Shown: positions 1 to 9,103, counted from the stretch's first letter. The stretch is 64,000 nt of DNA from JBBPZK01 sp965219175 (GCA_965219175.1 CBDCNI010000001.1:3224001-3288000), one strand, 5' to 3'. Made by a program: numbers and translations. The notes: a model not told the origin generated them from the sequence alone.

Positions 1-2
1 CT

Positions 3-218
3 CTAGCTCTCTGTGAGAGCTGCTCTGACCGCATCGAGATCCTTCTTCAAACCAATAGCGAAGTGCTGTATCGCAGTGACACTACTCGCATCGGCTTCCT
101 CTAGCCACCCGTCGAGCTTTTCGCCTCCGAGGTCTCTGAGCATGCCGGCAAACTCCTGGGTCAGACGGCGCGCGTCTGCGCTTAGGTCCTCGACCGCGAA
201 GCCTTCGGGCCAAAACCG
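3..218 (-). pseudogene. ISL3-type transposase fragment
   Basis: On the minus strand there is an open stretch of 71 codons without a start, closed by TAG at bases 5-3 and preceded by TAA at 221-219. Its reading contains the run RLTQEFAGMLRD, then GWLEEADAS, and near the end GLKKDLDAVRAALT, which match what I recall of the C-terminal part of ISL3-family transposases. In that family the next residues are normally LPWSNG; here the reading goes to ES-stop, so the DDE-bearing end is lost. It is a dead remnant. The family call rests on recall of the motif and has not been searched. Confidence 0.6.
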
Positions 219-257
219 TTAGCAGCAGTGCGCATGCGCGGGGTATCCGTATCCATC

Positions 258-1448
258 CTACGAATCTTCTCTACGCGGGCCGAAGGCCATGCTGAGAATA
301 GCTACGCCAGCGAAGACGGCGAAGGTAGTTTGTAGCCCACTTGTTCCGGCTAGGACCCCGGCAAAGTAAGAGCCGAGTATCTGGCCGCCGGAGATGAGTA
401 GGAAAGCTGCTCCTAACCCTACCGAAGGGCGTTCCCGGAAGACCTTTACGGCCCATACCAGCAGTATCCCGGTGAGCGTGATGTACGTCGCGCCAAAGAG
501 TGCGGCGCTAGGATAGACGATGAAGAGTCTACCTGGTGCTGCTGCAAGCATCCCGATCGAAGCGGCCATCGCCAGCAGCGCACCACGCAACGTCATGCCG
601 AGGCCGAATCTGCCAACCAGATCTCCAGCAGCGCCGCCCAAAAGACCCGCGGCCCCGAGCACTACCCAAAAGGTGGTCGAGCCTATCCGGCCCAGGTCGC
701 CGGCTTGTACGACCAGATCCCTAGAAAATGTCCAGTAGGCGGCGCTCGCAAGCCCCAACCCCACTGACGCCGCGAAGAGCGGCAAAGACCTGCGTCCGAC
801 CAGCCAGCCGAAGGTGATCTCTGGCAGATCCTCTCCTTCGTTCTCCTCTGAAGATTCTGGGCCACCGCCCGAGTCACCGACCGCGTCACCAGCGGGGATG
901 ATGAGGAGATTCCAAACCAAAACTGCAAGCCCTACCGAGGCAAAGGCTGCCCATGCCAGACGCCACTGCCCAACAGCAACGAGCGCCACTGGACCGGAGA
1001 TTGCCACCCCGACACTGGTGCCAGAGTTGATGAGGGTGTTGGCCCTGTCTTGCCGATTGCCGTCGAACACCCTGGAGACTGCTTCGGCCATTGGTGGTGA
1101 GGCGAGCCCGGTGCTGCTGCCCGCTATGAGAACTCCTGCGGCGAGAAAGGGGGCGCTGGGAGAGGCGGCGATGAGCGACATCCCCACTACGGCCGTTACA
1201 CCAGCGGCGGCGACCATAAAACGCGGCCCTACCTTTGAGGTGTAGACAAGAGAGACTGTTATCGCCAAGCAGTACCCAACATAGGAGCCAGAGCCGATCA
1301 AACCCAGCACGGCAGCATCCAGCTCGAAAGCCTCACGCAACTCGGGCAAGAAAAGCCCGTAGGCAAAACGGGCCAACCCGTAGGTGACCGCGATCATCGC
1401 CAGTCCAGCAGGCACCAGACCAAATGTACCGTTCGTTGTGCTCCTCAT
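258..1448 (-). CDS. MFS transporter, YbfB/YjiJ-like
   Basis: This 396-residue protein is almost entirely hydrophobic, with about twelve membrane segments split by an acidic central loop at roughly residues 186-215. The N-terminus (GLARFAYGLFLPELREAF) resembles the YbfB/YjiJ branch of the major facilitator superfamily, which are inner-membrane secondary transporters, probably exporters. The substrate cannot be told. A TetR gene is divergently placed at 1743, with two operator copies between them, so local TetR control is likely. The ATG overlaps the stop of a possible small upstream ORF (ATGA). Confidence 0.85.
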   Translation of the reverse strand: MRSTTNGTFGLVPAGLAMIAVTYGLARFAYGLFLPELREAFELDAAVLGLIGSGSYVGYCLAITVSLVYTSKVGPRFMVAAAGVTAVVGMSLIAASPSAPFLAAGVLIAGSSTGLASPPMAEAVSRVFDGNRQDRANTLINSGTSVGVAISGPVALVAVGQWRLAWAAFASVGLAVLVWNLLIIPAGDAVGDSGGGPESSEENEGEDLPEITFGWLVGRRSLPLFAASVGLGLASAAYWTFSRDLVVQAGDLGRIGSTTFWVVLGAAGLLGGAAGDLVGRFGLGMTLRGALLAMAASIGMLAAAPGRLFIVYPSAALFGATYITLTGILLVWAVKVFRERPSVGLGAAFLLISGGQILGSYFAGVLAGTSGLQTTFAVFAGVAILSMAFGPRREDS

Positions 1449-1639
1449 CGTTCAGAGCGCCCTCTGCGGCACAGCCGACCCGAAGCAGATCCTCTACCTC
1501 TTTTCCTCGACCAATCAACGCCACGCGTGTACCTTGCTAGCCCTGCTACGGACTCCTCGCCACGCATCACCGCAAGCCCACGATCCATCTCTCTGTAGGA
1601 ATTCACCAACCACCTCATCACCCTCCGCGCCACACTCAT
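1445..1639 (-). CDS. possible small ORF coupled to the MFS gene
   Basis: This is a 64-codon reading frame that starts with ATG at 1639. It is preceded at ideal distance by a very strong ribosome site (GGAAGGAG) and ends in an ATGA overlap with the MFS start. The product would be basic and Arg/Ser-rich (MSVARRVMRWLVNSYREMD at the start) with no recognised domain. The signals suggest it is translated, perhaps as a leader that couples translation into the transporter, but the low-complexity C-terminal half looks non-coding. The two lines of evidence conflict. Confidence 0.3.
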   Translation of the reverse strand: MSVARRVMRWLVNSYREMDRGLAVMRGEESVAGLARYTRGVDWSRKRGRGSASGRLCRRGRSER

Positions 1640-1680
1640 CGCTATTCTCCTTCCACATCTGGAGTCCACTTCAACCTCCT

Positions 1681-1734
1681 AAGTACACAAGTCTGTCTAC
1701 TTGGAGTATTGTAAGTACACAGATCTGTATAATC
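1681..1734. promoter_or_regulatory. two TetR-type operator copies with promoter
   Basis: Two 22-bp sites lie at 1681-1702 and 1713-1734. The first is an imperfect palindrome AAGTAnACAnnnnTGTnTACTT. The second starts AAGTACACAGATCTGT and matches the same consensus. They are 32 bp apart, about three helical turns. The second site contains TATAAT at 1728-1733, a good -10 box for the plus-strand TetR gene, so repressor binding would block that promoter. This layout is typical of an autoregulated TetR next to its divergent transporter. Confidence 0.6.
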
Positions 1735-1742
1735 AAGTAGAA

Positions 1743-2357
1743 ATGGACGAAAGGTTGATGATGAACGGGAAAGACAACTCGCTAGGAGTTATCACGAGAA
1801 AGAGGCCCGCTGCTGAAAAGGTTTTGAGGAGCGCTTCGGATCTTTTCTACCGCAATGGGGTAGCGGCCACCGGAGTAGACACGATCGTCGAGCATGCTGG
1901 CGTGTCAAAGAGGACCCTCTACAACAATTTCGGCAGTAAGGACGAGCTAGTGGCCGCTTACCTGCGGGACCGGGACGAGAGATGGCGTGCATCTTTGGAA
2001 GAGATCACGAACCGTTACGAGGATCCCGAAGAGCGACTGCTGGCGACCTTCGAGGCTTATGGTGAGTGGCTCGTAGGCGACGATTACAGGGGATGCGCTT
2101 TCATCAACGCGGCCTCTGAGATCGCCGACCCGGACCATCCTGCTCGTGCGGTGGCACTCTCACACAAGAAAGGAGTTCAGGAGCACTTAGCGAGTCTGGC
2201 GGCACAGGCTGGTCTGCAGGAGCCCGAAACACTAGCCGAAGAGTTATTGCTGCTCTTGGAAGGCGCGGCAGTTACAGCTTCCATGCGCAAGAGTCACGAG
2301 CCTCTCGACACGGCACGGTCCGCAGCTCGAAGTTTGGTGGATCGTTCAAATGCTTGA
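1743..2357 (+). CDS. TetR/AcrR family transcriptional regulator
   Basis: This is a 204-residue regulator with an N-terminal helix-turn-helix (VDTIVEHAGVSKRTLYNNF, about residues 36-56) and a ligand-binding helical C-terminus of usual TetR length. The reading frame is open further upstream to a TTG at 1701, but that lies inside the operator. The ATG at 1743 is about 10 bases after TATAAT, which would give a near-leaderless message. ATGs at 1758 and 1761 follow an AAGG and are alternatives. It probably represses itself and the divergent MFS exporter. The inducer is unknown. Confidence 0.9.
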   Translation: MDERLMMNGKDNSLGVITRKRPAAEKVLRSASDLFYRNGVAATGVDTIVEHAGVSKRTLYNNFGSKDELVAAYLRDRDERWRASLEEITNRYEDPEERLLATFEAYGEWLVGDDYRGCAFINAASEIADPDHPARAVALSHKKGVQEHLASLAAQAGLQEPETLAEELLLLLEGAAVTASMRKSHEPLDTARSAARSLVDRSNA

Positions 2358-2563
2358 CTAATCCTGATCTATGTACCAGAGGCTAATCGTCTGGTCCTCG
2401 CAAGAGACCCACGTCCCAGTTGGGATAACTCATCAAAAGTTCGGGAGAAACCGGATTCCGCACGGTTCGGGGGTATGGTAAGAATCTCTATGCACCCGGC
2501 TGACTTCTCCTTCCGTAACCAGGAGAGGCCGACAACGGCCGCAGGCGGAGGTAGGCAAGACCC

Positions 2564-4105
2564 TCACGGCCGTCCACCACGATGCTGGGCCACCGCAGCC
2601 CGGACGGCACGCGCCGCCGTGAGGCCGCCGACGAGGCCACCCGCGCCCGCCATCGGCCAGGCGACGAGGCGCGGAAAGCGAACCCCGAGCGCGGATGCCG
2701 CGACAAGGGCGGCGCCGGCCACCGCGACGATCGCATGTTCGTGGTTTTCCAACGGCGCGCCGCCCTTGTGGAGTACGGCGTTCGAAACCCGGCCGAGCGT
2801 GGCCGCCGAGCCCGAACCGCTGCCTGCGGGGCCGCTGCGGGAGCCGCGGGAGCGGCGGTCAGACTTGTCGATCGGTCCCTCGGTCCTCACCTTGGAGTCT
2901 CCGGCGATGCTTACCAGGCGCACCTCGCGGGCGTTTTCGAGGTCTTTCTCGAACACCGCCTCCATCTCCGAGGCGAAATCGGGGTCTTCGACCACGAGAT
3001 CTATCTCCCAGTTGGCGGCGAGGCTGCTGAAGTTGAGGTTCGTGGAGCCGACTTTCGACCACCAGCCGTCGGAGACGAGGGTCTTAGCGTGGATCATCGG
3101 GCCGCCGTACTCGAAGATCCGCACTCCCGCCTCCAGAAACCGTCGGTAACCGCTGCGCGAGAGGGTTCCGATCCAGGGCAGGTCGTTGGTGGCCGGTACG
3201 AGGACCCGCACGTCCACCCCGTCTCGGGCGGCCGCCATCAGAGACTGCGTGAGGGTCGGCATGGAGAGGAAGTAGGCGTCGGTGATCCAGAGCCGCCGCT
3301 GGACCCCGGCCGTCATCAAGTCGAGCATCCGCAGCGTCCGCAGCCGGCGCGGCTCCTGGGCGACCACCCGCGCGGCCGCATCCCCCGCCTTCGAGACACT
3401 ATCCGCCCAGGGGCGCTCGTCGTCGGGCAATGGTATCCCTGTCCCATCCCACACCCCCGCGAACGCCTGCTCCAGGTCGGCCACCGCCGGGCCGCGCACG
3501 CTCACGGCCGTGTCCCGGTATGGCAGGCCCGTATCTCGGTCGTGCACCATCCACCCATCGGAGATGCAGACGCCCCCGGTGGAGGCGTACACGCCGTCCA
3601 CGGCGAGTAGCTTTCGGTGGTCACGACCGATCACCCCGAACGGGGCACCGAGCGCAAGCGGGTTGACCTGTCGCACCTCCACCCCCGCTTCACCCATCTC
3701 CCGCCAGAACGAGCGCGGCACGCCCAAGCATCCGAACCAGTCGTGGAGGACGCGCACCGTCACGCCCTCGGCAGCCTTCTCCTTGAGCGCGTCGGCGAAG
3801 CGGCGGCCCACACCGTCGTCCTCGAAGATGTAATTGTCCAGGTGAACCCACCGCTCGGCGCGCCCGATTGCCGCGAGCCAGTCGTCGTAGGTGTCCGGGC
3901 CGTTCTGAAGCAGGGTGAGCCGGTTGCCGGTCCGCAGAGGGGCGCCGCTGGTGCGTTCCAGCGCCTTGTCTACCCCTTCTCCAGGCAAGGCGAGCGGGGG
4001 CATCACGGAAGCCGATTGGACTTTTTCGCGTGCATTCTGCGGCACGCTCGCGGTCCTGTCGCTTGCCTCAGCCGACCTTCGGCCTGCCCGACTGGCGTCC
4101 GTCAT
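2564..4105 (-). CDS. phospholipase D-like / cardiolipin synthase-type enzyme
   Basis: This 513-residue protein has two HxKxxxxD phosphatidyltransferase motifs, at about residues 163-170 (HRKLLAVD) and 339-346 (HAKTLVSD). Each is followed by the usual small/Asn-rich stretch (STGG, GSTNLNFSS). Both active-site halves are therefore intact. The arrangement fits cardiolipin synthases and related PLD phosphodiesterases that act on phospholipid head groups at the membrane. Unlike classical ClsA there are no N-terminal membrane helices. Instead a Ser/Gly/Arg linker leads to a hydrophobic C-terminus (about 455-500), which may anchor it. The ATG follows AAAGGGG. Confidence 0.85.
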   Translation of the reverse strand: MTDASRAGRRSAEASDRTASVPQNAREKVQSASVMPPLALPGEGVDKALERTSGAPLRTGNRLTLLQNGPDTYDDWLAAIGRAERWVHLDNYIFEDDGVGRRFADALKEKAAEGVTVRVLHDWFGCLGVPRSFWREMGEAGVEVRQVNPLALGAPFGVIGRDHRKLLAVDGVYASTGGVCISDGWMVHDRDTGLPYRDTAVSVRGPAVADLEQAFAGVWDGTGIPLPDDERPWADSVSKAGDAAARVVAQEPRRLRTLRMLDLMTAGVQRRLWITDAYFLSMPTLTQSLMAAARDGVDVRVLVPATNDLPWIGTLSRSGYRRFLEAGVRIFEYGGPMIHAKTLVSDGWWSKVGSTNLNFSSLAANWEIDLVVEDPDFASEMEAVFEKDLENAREVRLVSIAGDSKVRTEGPIDKSDRRSRGSRSGPAGSGSGSAATLGRVSNAVLHKGGAPLENHEHAIVAVAGAALVAASALGVRFPRLVAWPMAGAGGLVGGLTAARAVRAAVAQHRGGRP

Positions 4106-4297
4106 TCGATTCCCCTTTCGTCCGACGCCTCAACCCTGTTTCTCTGGAGTCCCGCGACGACCAGAACCGTAAGCCTCTCGCCGATCGTCCGCACAAACTA
4201 AGCCGACGCCCCGTGGCCAGACCTCCGATCCAGTGGCTCTCACCACACCCGCGGTCGGGTACAGGGACACGATTTTACTCCACACTATATCGCTCAC

Positions 4298-5515
4298 CTA
4301 CTCTCGACGGAGAGCTTCAACGGGCTGCAGGCGCGCTGAGCGATAGGCTGGGAGCACCCCGAAGACCACCCCGACGAGGGCGGAGACCCCGGCGGCGAGC
4401 GCCACGGACGTCCACGTCACCGCCGTGGGCAGGTTGGGCGACAGGACCGGTAGCAGGGCAGAGATTCCCACGCCCAGAGCAGCGCCCGCGAGCCCACCAA
4501 GGAGGGTGAGAAGCACGGCTTCGAGCAGGAACTGCAGAAGCACATCGGAGTCCGTGGCGCCCAGAGCCTTGCGCACCCCGATCTCGCGGGTCCTCTCGGT
4601 CACAGAGACGAGCATGATATTCATCACGCCTATGCCGCCGACCAGTAGGGAGATGCCGGCGATCCCCGCCAGGGCGTAAGTCAAAATGTCGGTGATTTGG
4701 GTGAAGCTTGAGAGAAGCTGCTCTTGGGTGGTTACTGAGAAGTCCTCAGCGCCGTCGTGCCGTGCCTTTAGCTCGGCCGAGATGTCTTTGGAGGTCGCGC
4801 CGACTTTATCGGAGTTCTTGGCGAGGGTCGTTATCTGGCTGACGTTCTTGACCCCCGAGAGTGCCAGGGCATCACTGACGTTAATGTAGGAGGAGGCGGG
4901 TTGGGCGGCAAAGCCGCCGCCGGTAGTCTCTTCGGATATGCCGACCACCTCGAACTTCTCGCCCTTGATGGTGACCGTCTCGCCGATCGCGTCTCTAGGC
5001 CCGGAGTTCAGCAGGTCCTTCGCCATACCTACCGTGAGGACGACTTGCTTGTCGCTTTTTATGAAGTGTCCAGCCTGAAGCTTAACGGAATTTACCTTCT
5101 GGTAGGAGGGTGCGACCCCGGAGAACGAGTAGCCGGAGCCTTTTACCGGCACGGTTACGGAGACGCTCGGGGAGGCCGCGCTCACTGACGGAAGCGCCTC
5201 CACCGCCTTGGCGTCCTTGGTAGTAAGGGTGCTGACGGCCGCGGCGCCCCCTCCGGGACCACCACCATCGCCGCCTCCGCCTGGGCCGCCGCCGGCCTGG
5301 CTGGCGCCCCCCGAGCCAGGTGAAACGGTGATGAGGTTCGGACCCAGCGAGTTGAGTTGGCCCGAGATCTGCTGCTGGACACCGTTACCCAAGGAGGTGA
5401 TGAGGACGACTGCCAGCACGCCGATGACGATGCCCAGGGTGGTTAGGGCGGAGCGAAAGGGGTTGGCGAGCAGGCCATTGAGGCCCATCCGAAGGTCCCG
5501 AAGTACGCGCATCAT
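4298..5515 (-). CDS. ABC transporter permease, MacB/FtsX type
   Basis: The 405-residue protein has an N-terminal membrane segment (about 20-42), a large extracytoplasmic MacB_PCD-like domain and three C-terminal membrane segments (about 285-400) typical of FtsX-type permeases. The family couples ATP hydrolysis to extraction or efflux of lipids, peptides or macrolides rather than import. A striking Gly-rich insert sits at about residues 67-93, just after the first strand. It overlaps the upstream ATPase gene by four bases (ATGA), so the two are translated together. Confidence 0.88.
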   Translation of the reverse strand: MMRVLRDLRMGLNGLLANPFRSALTTLGIVIGVLAVVLITSLGNGVQQQISGQLNSLGPNLITVSPGSGGASQAGGGPGGGGDGGGPGGGAAAVSTLTTKDAKAVEALPSVSAASPSVSVTVPVKGSGYSFSGVAPSYQKVNSVKLQAGHFIKSDKQVVLTVGMAKDLLNSGPRDAIGETVTIKGEKFEVVGISEETTGGGFAAQPASSYINVSDALALSGVKNVSQITTLAKNSDKVGATSKDISAELKARHDGAEDFSVTTQEQLLSSFTQITDILTYALAGIAGISLLVGGIGVMNIMLVSVTERTREIGVRKALGATDSDVLLQFLLEAVLLTLLGGLAGAALGVGISALLPVLSPNLPTAVTWTSVALAAGVSALVGVVFGVLPAYRSARLQPVEALRRE

Positions 5516-6219
5516 CCACTCACCCCTTCCAACGCCTCGCGGGACGCCCCGTCGGCGACCACGTGACCGTCCCGAATCTCCACCACCCGCCGGCCACGGG
5601 CGGCGATCTCGGGGTCGTGGGTGACGACCACGAGCGTCGCGCCCTCGCCGTTTAGCTCCTCGAAGAGGTCCATGATGGCGTCGCCTGAGGCCGTGTCGAG
5701 GTTGCCCGTGGGCTCATCTGCCAGCAGGAGGGCCGGTCCGTTAACCAGCGCCCTGGCGACGGCGACCCTCTGCTTCTGGCCCCCGGAGAGTTCCGTCGGC
5801 CGGTACTTCGCCTTGTTGGGCAACCCGACCCTCTCCAGTGCCTCGAGTGCCCGGCTGCTGCGTTCCTTGCTGCTCACGCCTGCATACACCATCGGCAACT
5901 CGACGTTCCCGAGCGTCGTTTCGCGGGGCAGCAGGTTATAGCTCTGAAACACGAAGCCGATCAAAGTGTTCCGGGCGCGGGCCAACTCGCTGCGTCTGAG
6001 CGCGGAGACTTCGCGCCCGTTTAGGGCGTAGCTGCCCGATGTGGGCACGTCGAGCAAGCCCAACAGGTTCATCAGCGTGCTCTTGCCACTGCCCGAGGTA
6101 CCGGTTATGGAGACCCACTCGCCACCCTCGATGTCCAGCTCCGCTCCGACGAGTGCTTCCACACGGCTATCGCCCTGGCCGAAGATCTTCGTCAAGTCCC
6201 TTGTCTCGATAACTTTCAT
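5512..6219 (-). CDS. ABC transporter ATP-binding protein, LolD/MacB type
   Basis: This 235-residue ATPase has Walker A (GTSGSGKST, near residue 40), the signature LSGGQKQRVAVARAL and Walker B with D-loop LLLADEPTGNLD. The latter is characteristic of the LolD/MacB/FtsE class. It starts with ATG after GAGAGG and is the first gene of a two-gene operon with the downstream permease at 4298-5515. It would power mechanotransmission by that permease. No separate periplasmic adaptor gene is seen, which is normal for monoderms. Confidence 0.92.
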   Translation of the reverse strand: MKVIETRDLTKIFGQGDSRVEALVGAELDIEGGEWVSITGTSGSGKSTLMNLLGLLDVPTSGSYALNGREVSALRRSELARARNTLIGFVFQSYNLLPRETTLGNVELPMVYAGVSSKERSSRALEALERVGLPNKAKYRPTELSGGQKQRVAVARALVNGPALLLADEPTGNLDTASGDAIMDLFEELNGEGATLVVVTHDPEIAARGRRVVEIRDGHVVADGASREALEGVSG

Positions 6220-6427
6220 CGTTTCCTCTCATCTTCTCGCTTTACCGGTGCCCATCGTCCTGGCAAAATAGGCTGGCAGCCGGGGTTTCACCACCATCTT
6301 GTCCCTCATCTACGATCCCGGTGTCCTGGGACCTCGCCGATTCCGTCACGGTTCACGGCATTCCAGACTTCGGTTATGCGCTCTCACTGGATCCTCCGCC
6401 GTTTCTTTGCCAGATCCATCTGTACCC

Positions 6428-7237
6428 CTACCCCGCAGCCAGGTCGCCGCCGTCCGCAAGCACGGTAGAGCCAGATACGAAGCCAGCCAGGCCGCTCACC
6501 GCGAATAAAACCGCTCGGGCCACGTCATCTGGCTTGCCAAGACGTCCAAGTGGCAAGCGAGAACCATAGGCGTCCAATACATCACCAAGACCTCGCTCAC
6601 GGTTCGCTTGAACTCCTGGAGTCTCACTCAGGGTCGGAGCGACGGCGACGGCGCGGATGCCGTGGGGACCTAGCTCGGTCGCCAAGCTCTTGGTCAGCCC
6701 CGCCACCCCGTGCTTGGAGGCAATGTAATGAGCCGAGTTTGCTCCGCTTGAGGCGTTGAAGGCACCGGTCGAAGAGATATTGACGATAACCCCAGCTGTT
6801 CCAGTTTCGACCATGCGCTTGGCCGCCTCACGAGCACCAATGAAAGTACCGCGAAGGTTTAGGTTCACCACGCGATCCCAGTGCTCATCGGTAATCTCCA
6901 ATAGCGGAGTGTTTGGATACATGCCGGCGTTGTTAACCCAAATGTCTATTGCACCAAACTCGTTCACCGCTCGATCCGCGAGGGCCTTTATCGACGAACT
7001 ATCAGAGGCGTCGAGCCCAGCACCAATAATGGTACCCTCGTGGTCGGCGAGCCTATCGGCGGCCTCTGTGGCCGACTGCTCGTCTAGGTCGGCGATGAGA
7101 ACATCCGCACCGGCCTCGGCCAAACGCTTGCAGATGGCGAAGCCTAGTCCAGCGGCACCGCCTGTAACGGTCGCGCTGCGACCTCTCAGCGAGACAAGCT
7201 CTTCTATAGTTTTGCTACTTAGGTCTTGCATGCTCAC
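6428..7237 (-). CDS. short-chain dehydrogenase/reductase
   Basis: This is a classical SDR of about 269 residues: nucleotide-binding TGGAAGLG near residue 25, NNAG, and the catalytic YxxxK (YIASK), with a Ser upstream (NISSTG). It should be an NAD(P)-dependent oxidoreductase of an alcohol or ketone; the substrate is unknown. The frame is open to a TTG at 7258, but GTG at 7237 lies seven bases after AAAGGAG and is the better start; ATG at 7231 is also possible. It follows the cupin gene by 17 bases and is probably co-transcribed with it. Confidence 0.88.
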   Translation of the reverse strand: MSMQDLSSKTIEELVSLRGRSATVTGGAAGLGFAICKRLAEAGADVLIADLDEQSATEAADRLADHEGTIIGAGLDASDSSSIKALADRAVNEFGAIDIWVNNAGMYPNTPLLEITDEHWDRVVNLNLRGTFIGAREAAKRMVETGTAGVIVNISSTGAFNASSGANSAHYIASKHGVAGLTKSLATELGPHGIRAVAVAPTLSETPGVQANRERGLGDVLDAYGSRLPLGRLGKPDDVARAVLFAVSGLAGFVSGSTVLADGGDLAAG

Positions 7238-7254
7238 GACCGTGCTCCTTTCAT

Positions 7255-7803
7255 TCAAGTGTCTTCACGGAGGACGTCGGGCTCCTGAACAGGATGCATC
7301 CCGATCTCCCGGAAAAGGGCCATGGCGTTATCTATGCCGGCGGGTATGGCCGGTCGGTCGGTCGGTGGAATTTCACGGGCCTGAGCGGGTTCCGCGAGTT
7401 CCGTGATCGTTCGCTCGAAGCCGGCCGGAGTGTAGGAGTTCAGGAGGGTCGCCGTCTCCGAGTCTATCCGGAAGGAGTGGACCGTGCCGCGCGGTATCAG
7501 GACGAAAGTTCCCGGCCCGGCTTTCAGTTCCTCACCGTTCGCCAGGTAGGTGATCTCACCGTCCATGATGTAAAACTGCTCGTCCTGATCGTGGTAATGG
7601 GGCACGGGACCGGAACCCTTCGGACACAGCTCCCACATCATGGAGTATTCGCCATCGGTCTGCTCCCCGGTGGCGAGCATCACCCACAGTATGCCGACCA
7701 TCCAGTATGCGGGGCCGTCTTCGACGGTCTCGATATAGGGTGTCGCCTTCGCTCTCTCGTTCATCTGCCCGTTCCTTTCTCCTTCGTTTGGTTGCTGCGC
7801 CAT
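7255..7803 (-). CDS. cupin-domain protein
   Basis: This 182-residue protein has a conserved cupin barrel. Motif 1 reads HYHDQDEQFYIMDG, with two His and a Glu as metal ligands, and motif 2 carries the last His in GTVHSF. Cupins of this kind are metal-dependent oxygenases or isomerases, or small-molecule sensors; this sequence does not decide which. The ATG at 7803 follows GGAG. A second in-frame ATG at 7764 after AAAGGA is also plausible. It lies just upstream of the SDR gene and probably forms a two-gene operon with it. Confidence 0.82.
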   Translation of the reverse strand: MAQQPNEGERNGQMNERAKATPYIETVEDGPAYWMVGILWVMLATGEQTDGEYSMMWELCPKGSGPVPHYHDQDEQFYIMDGEITYLANGEELKAGPGTFVLIPRGTVHSFRIDSETATLLNSYTPAGFERTITELAEPAQAREIPPTDRPAIPAGIDNAMALFREIGMHPVQEPDVLREDT

Positions 7804-7890
7804 GGTCCGTACTCCTCGCAATCCCGAAGTTGCCGGGACTCCTGCGCCGATCGGGCGGTACGGAGGTTCTGCTACTCTATTCTTCCCCGG

Positions 7891-8436
7891 TTATGTAAGA
7901 ATGGGAGGCGCGGAGGCTTCTTCGATCCCCTCTTTCGCGAGGCGCTCGCATACCTCCTCGACCTTCTGTGTGTCGAGGTAGGCGTGTAGGCTGACCAGCC
8001 GGCCCCACGAGAAGCGCAGGACGTGGGTCCCCTCGTTCACGTAGGGTACCCCGTCGGCCGGGCGCGCCCGGTCTACCCACTCGACCATAGCCACCGTTCG
8101 CCACGGCCAGCCGCGTACCAGCACCCTTTTGACCTCGAAGTCCAGCCCCGGAAACAGCCTGAACAGGCGCTCGAACCAACGTTCGAGGCCCTCCTTGCTG
8201 TGGCGGGTGCCGCCTAGGGCATGATCCCCGGCAAAAGTGTGCTCCACGTCGGAAGCGCAGGCCTTGAGCAAGGTCTGGTAGTCGCCCGCGCTCAGGCGAC
8301 TGAAGGCGAAACGTACCACCCTCTCTATCGCGTACCGGTAGGCGGCCGGCGCCATCGCGCCGCCGAGCACCACCGCGAGAGCATTTCGCCCTGGTGTGTT
8401 GGCTTTCAAAACTTCCTCCTCTACATTGCCCGTCAT
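7891..8436 (-). CDS. SnoaL-like / NTF2-fold protein
   Basis: A 181-residue protein whose central part (about residues 35-165) reads like a SnoaL/limonene-epoxide-hydrolase-type NTF2 fold: a helical start (FSRLSAGDYQTLLKACASD), then strands ending with HVLRFSWGRLVSLHAYLDTQ. Members are polyketide cyclases, isomerases, or enzymes and binding proteins of unknown role. No catalytic residue can be assigned safely. The ATG has a GGGAG site. It stands alone with about 70-100 bases on each side. Confidence 0.7.
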   Translation of the reverse strand: MTGNVEEEVLKANTPGRNALAVVLGGAMAPAAYRYAIERVVRFAFSRLSAGDYQTLLKACASDVEHTFAGDHALGGTRHSKEGLERWFERLFRLFPGLDFEVKRVLVRGWPWRTVAMVEWVDRARPADGVPYVNEGTHVLRFSWGRLVSLHAYLDTQKVEEVCERLAKEGIEEASAPPILT

Positions 8437-8533
8437 CGGAACTCCCGATATGTATCGAGTGTATCGTGATTAGGCCTGCCGTAATCGTTCGCTCGAAGCC
8501 GTCGGTGCCGAAAACTCCGCCGACGGCGAGAAA

Positions 8534-8926
8534 CTAGCCCACACCGCTGACCTTCTCTGGCTCGATGGTGATGATCACGCGTACCTGATCCCGCCCCCCG
8601 TACCAGGGGTAAGGCCCGCCGAAGTACTTCTGGGAGAGCTTCTCGATGTGCTCTGCTCCGCCCTCCGCGGTGATGTCGACCACCCGACCGCGCACCTGGA
8701 AGTAACGGCGGGGATCATCGGGATCGGAGACGGCCACGGCCACTCGCGGGTCGCTCTCCACGTTCTTGACCTTGCGGAAGCCTTGCACGCTGTTGATGAG
8801 CACGTGCTCGCCGTCGGTATCGACCCAGGTCTGGGTGAGCTGGGGTGAGCCGTCGGGCATGGTAGTGGCGATGTAGCAGGTGCTCGGACGATTCAGCAAC
8901 TCCAGCACCTCTTGGGACAGTTCCAT
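8534..8926 (-). CDS. PPOX-class F420/FMN-dependent protein
   Basis: The 130-residue sequence matches the split-beta-barrel pyridoxamine 5'-phosphate-oxidase-like family: CYIATTMPDGSPQLTQTWVD at the start and RVAVAVSDPDDPRRYFQVRG in the middle. The length is right for PPOX-class F420-dependent enzymes of actinobacteria, which bind F420 or flavin and reduce or oxidise small molecules. The substrate is not inferable. The ATG follows GGAGGC. Confidence 0.82.
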   Translation of the reverse strand: MELSQEVLELLNRPSTCYIATTMPDGSPQLTQTWVDTDGEHVLINSVQGFRKVKNVESDPRVAVAVSDPDDPRRYFQVRGRVVDITAEGGAEHIEKLSQKYFGGPYPWYGGRDQVRVIITIEPEKVSGVG

Positions 8927-9103
8927 AAATAGCCTCCAGTCTTAAGCTTGGTCTACTAGGTTCGGATCCTGCGCCGCCAGCAGGTGGGTCGGGGCCACTC
9001 TCGCGGTTCATCCAACTCTTGTCGAAAGGCTTCGACTGGCTGCAGGCGCGGCGAGAGAGCAGACCGAGAAACCGGCGCAGAAGGGAAGCGAGGCTGTGGG
9101 TTA

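Noticed and set aside
2582..3610. 342-codon plus-strand frame opposite the phospholipase D-like gene
   Set aside because: The minus strand carries both intact HxKxxxxD motifs; the plus frame shows only shadow composition.
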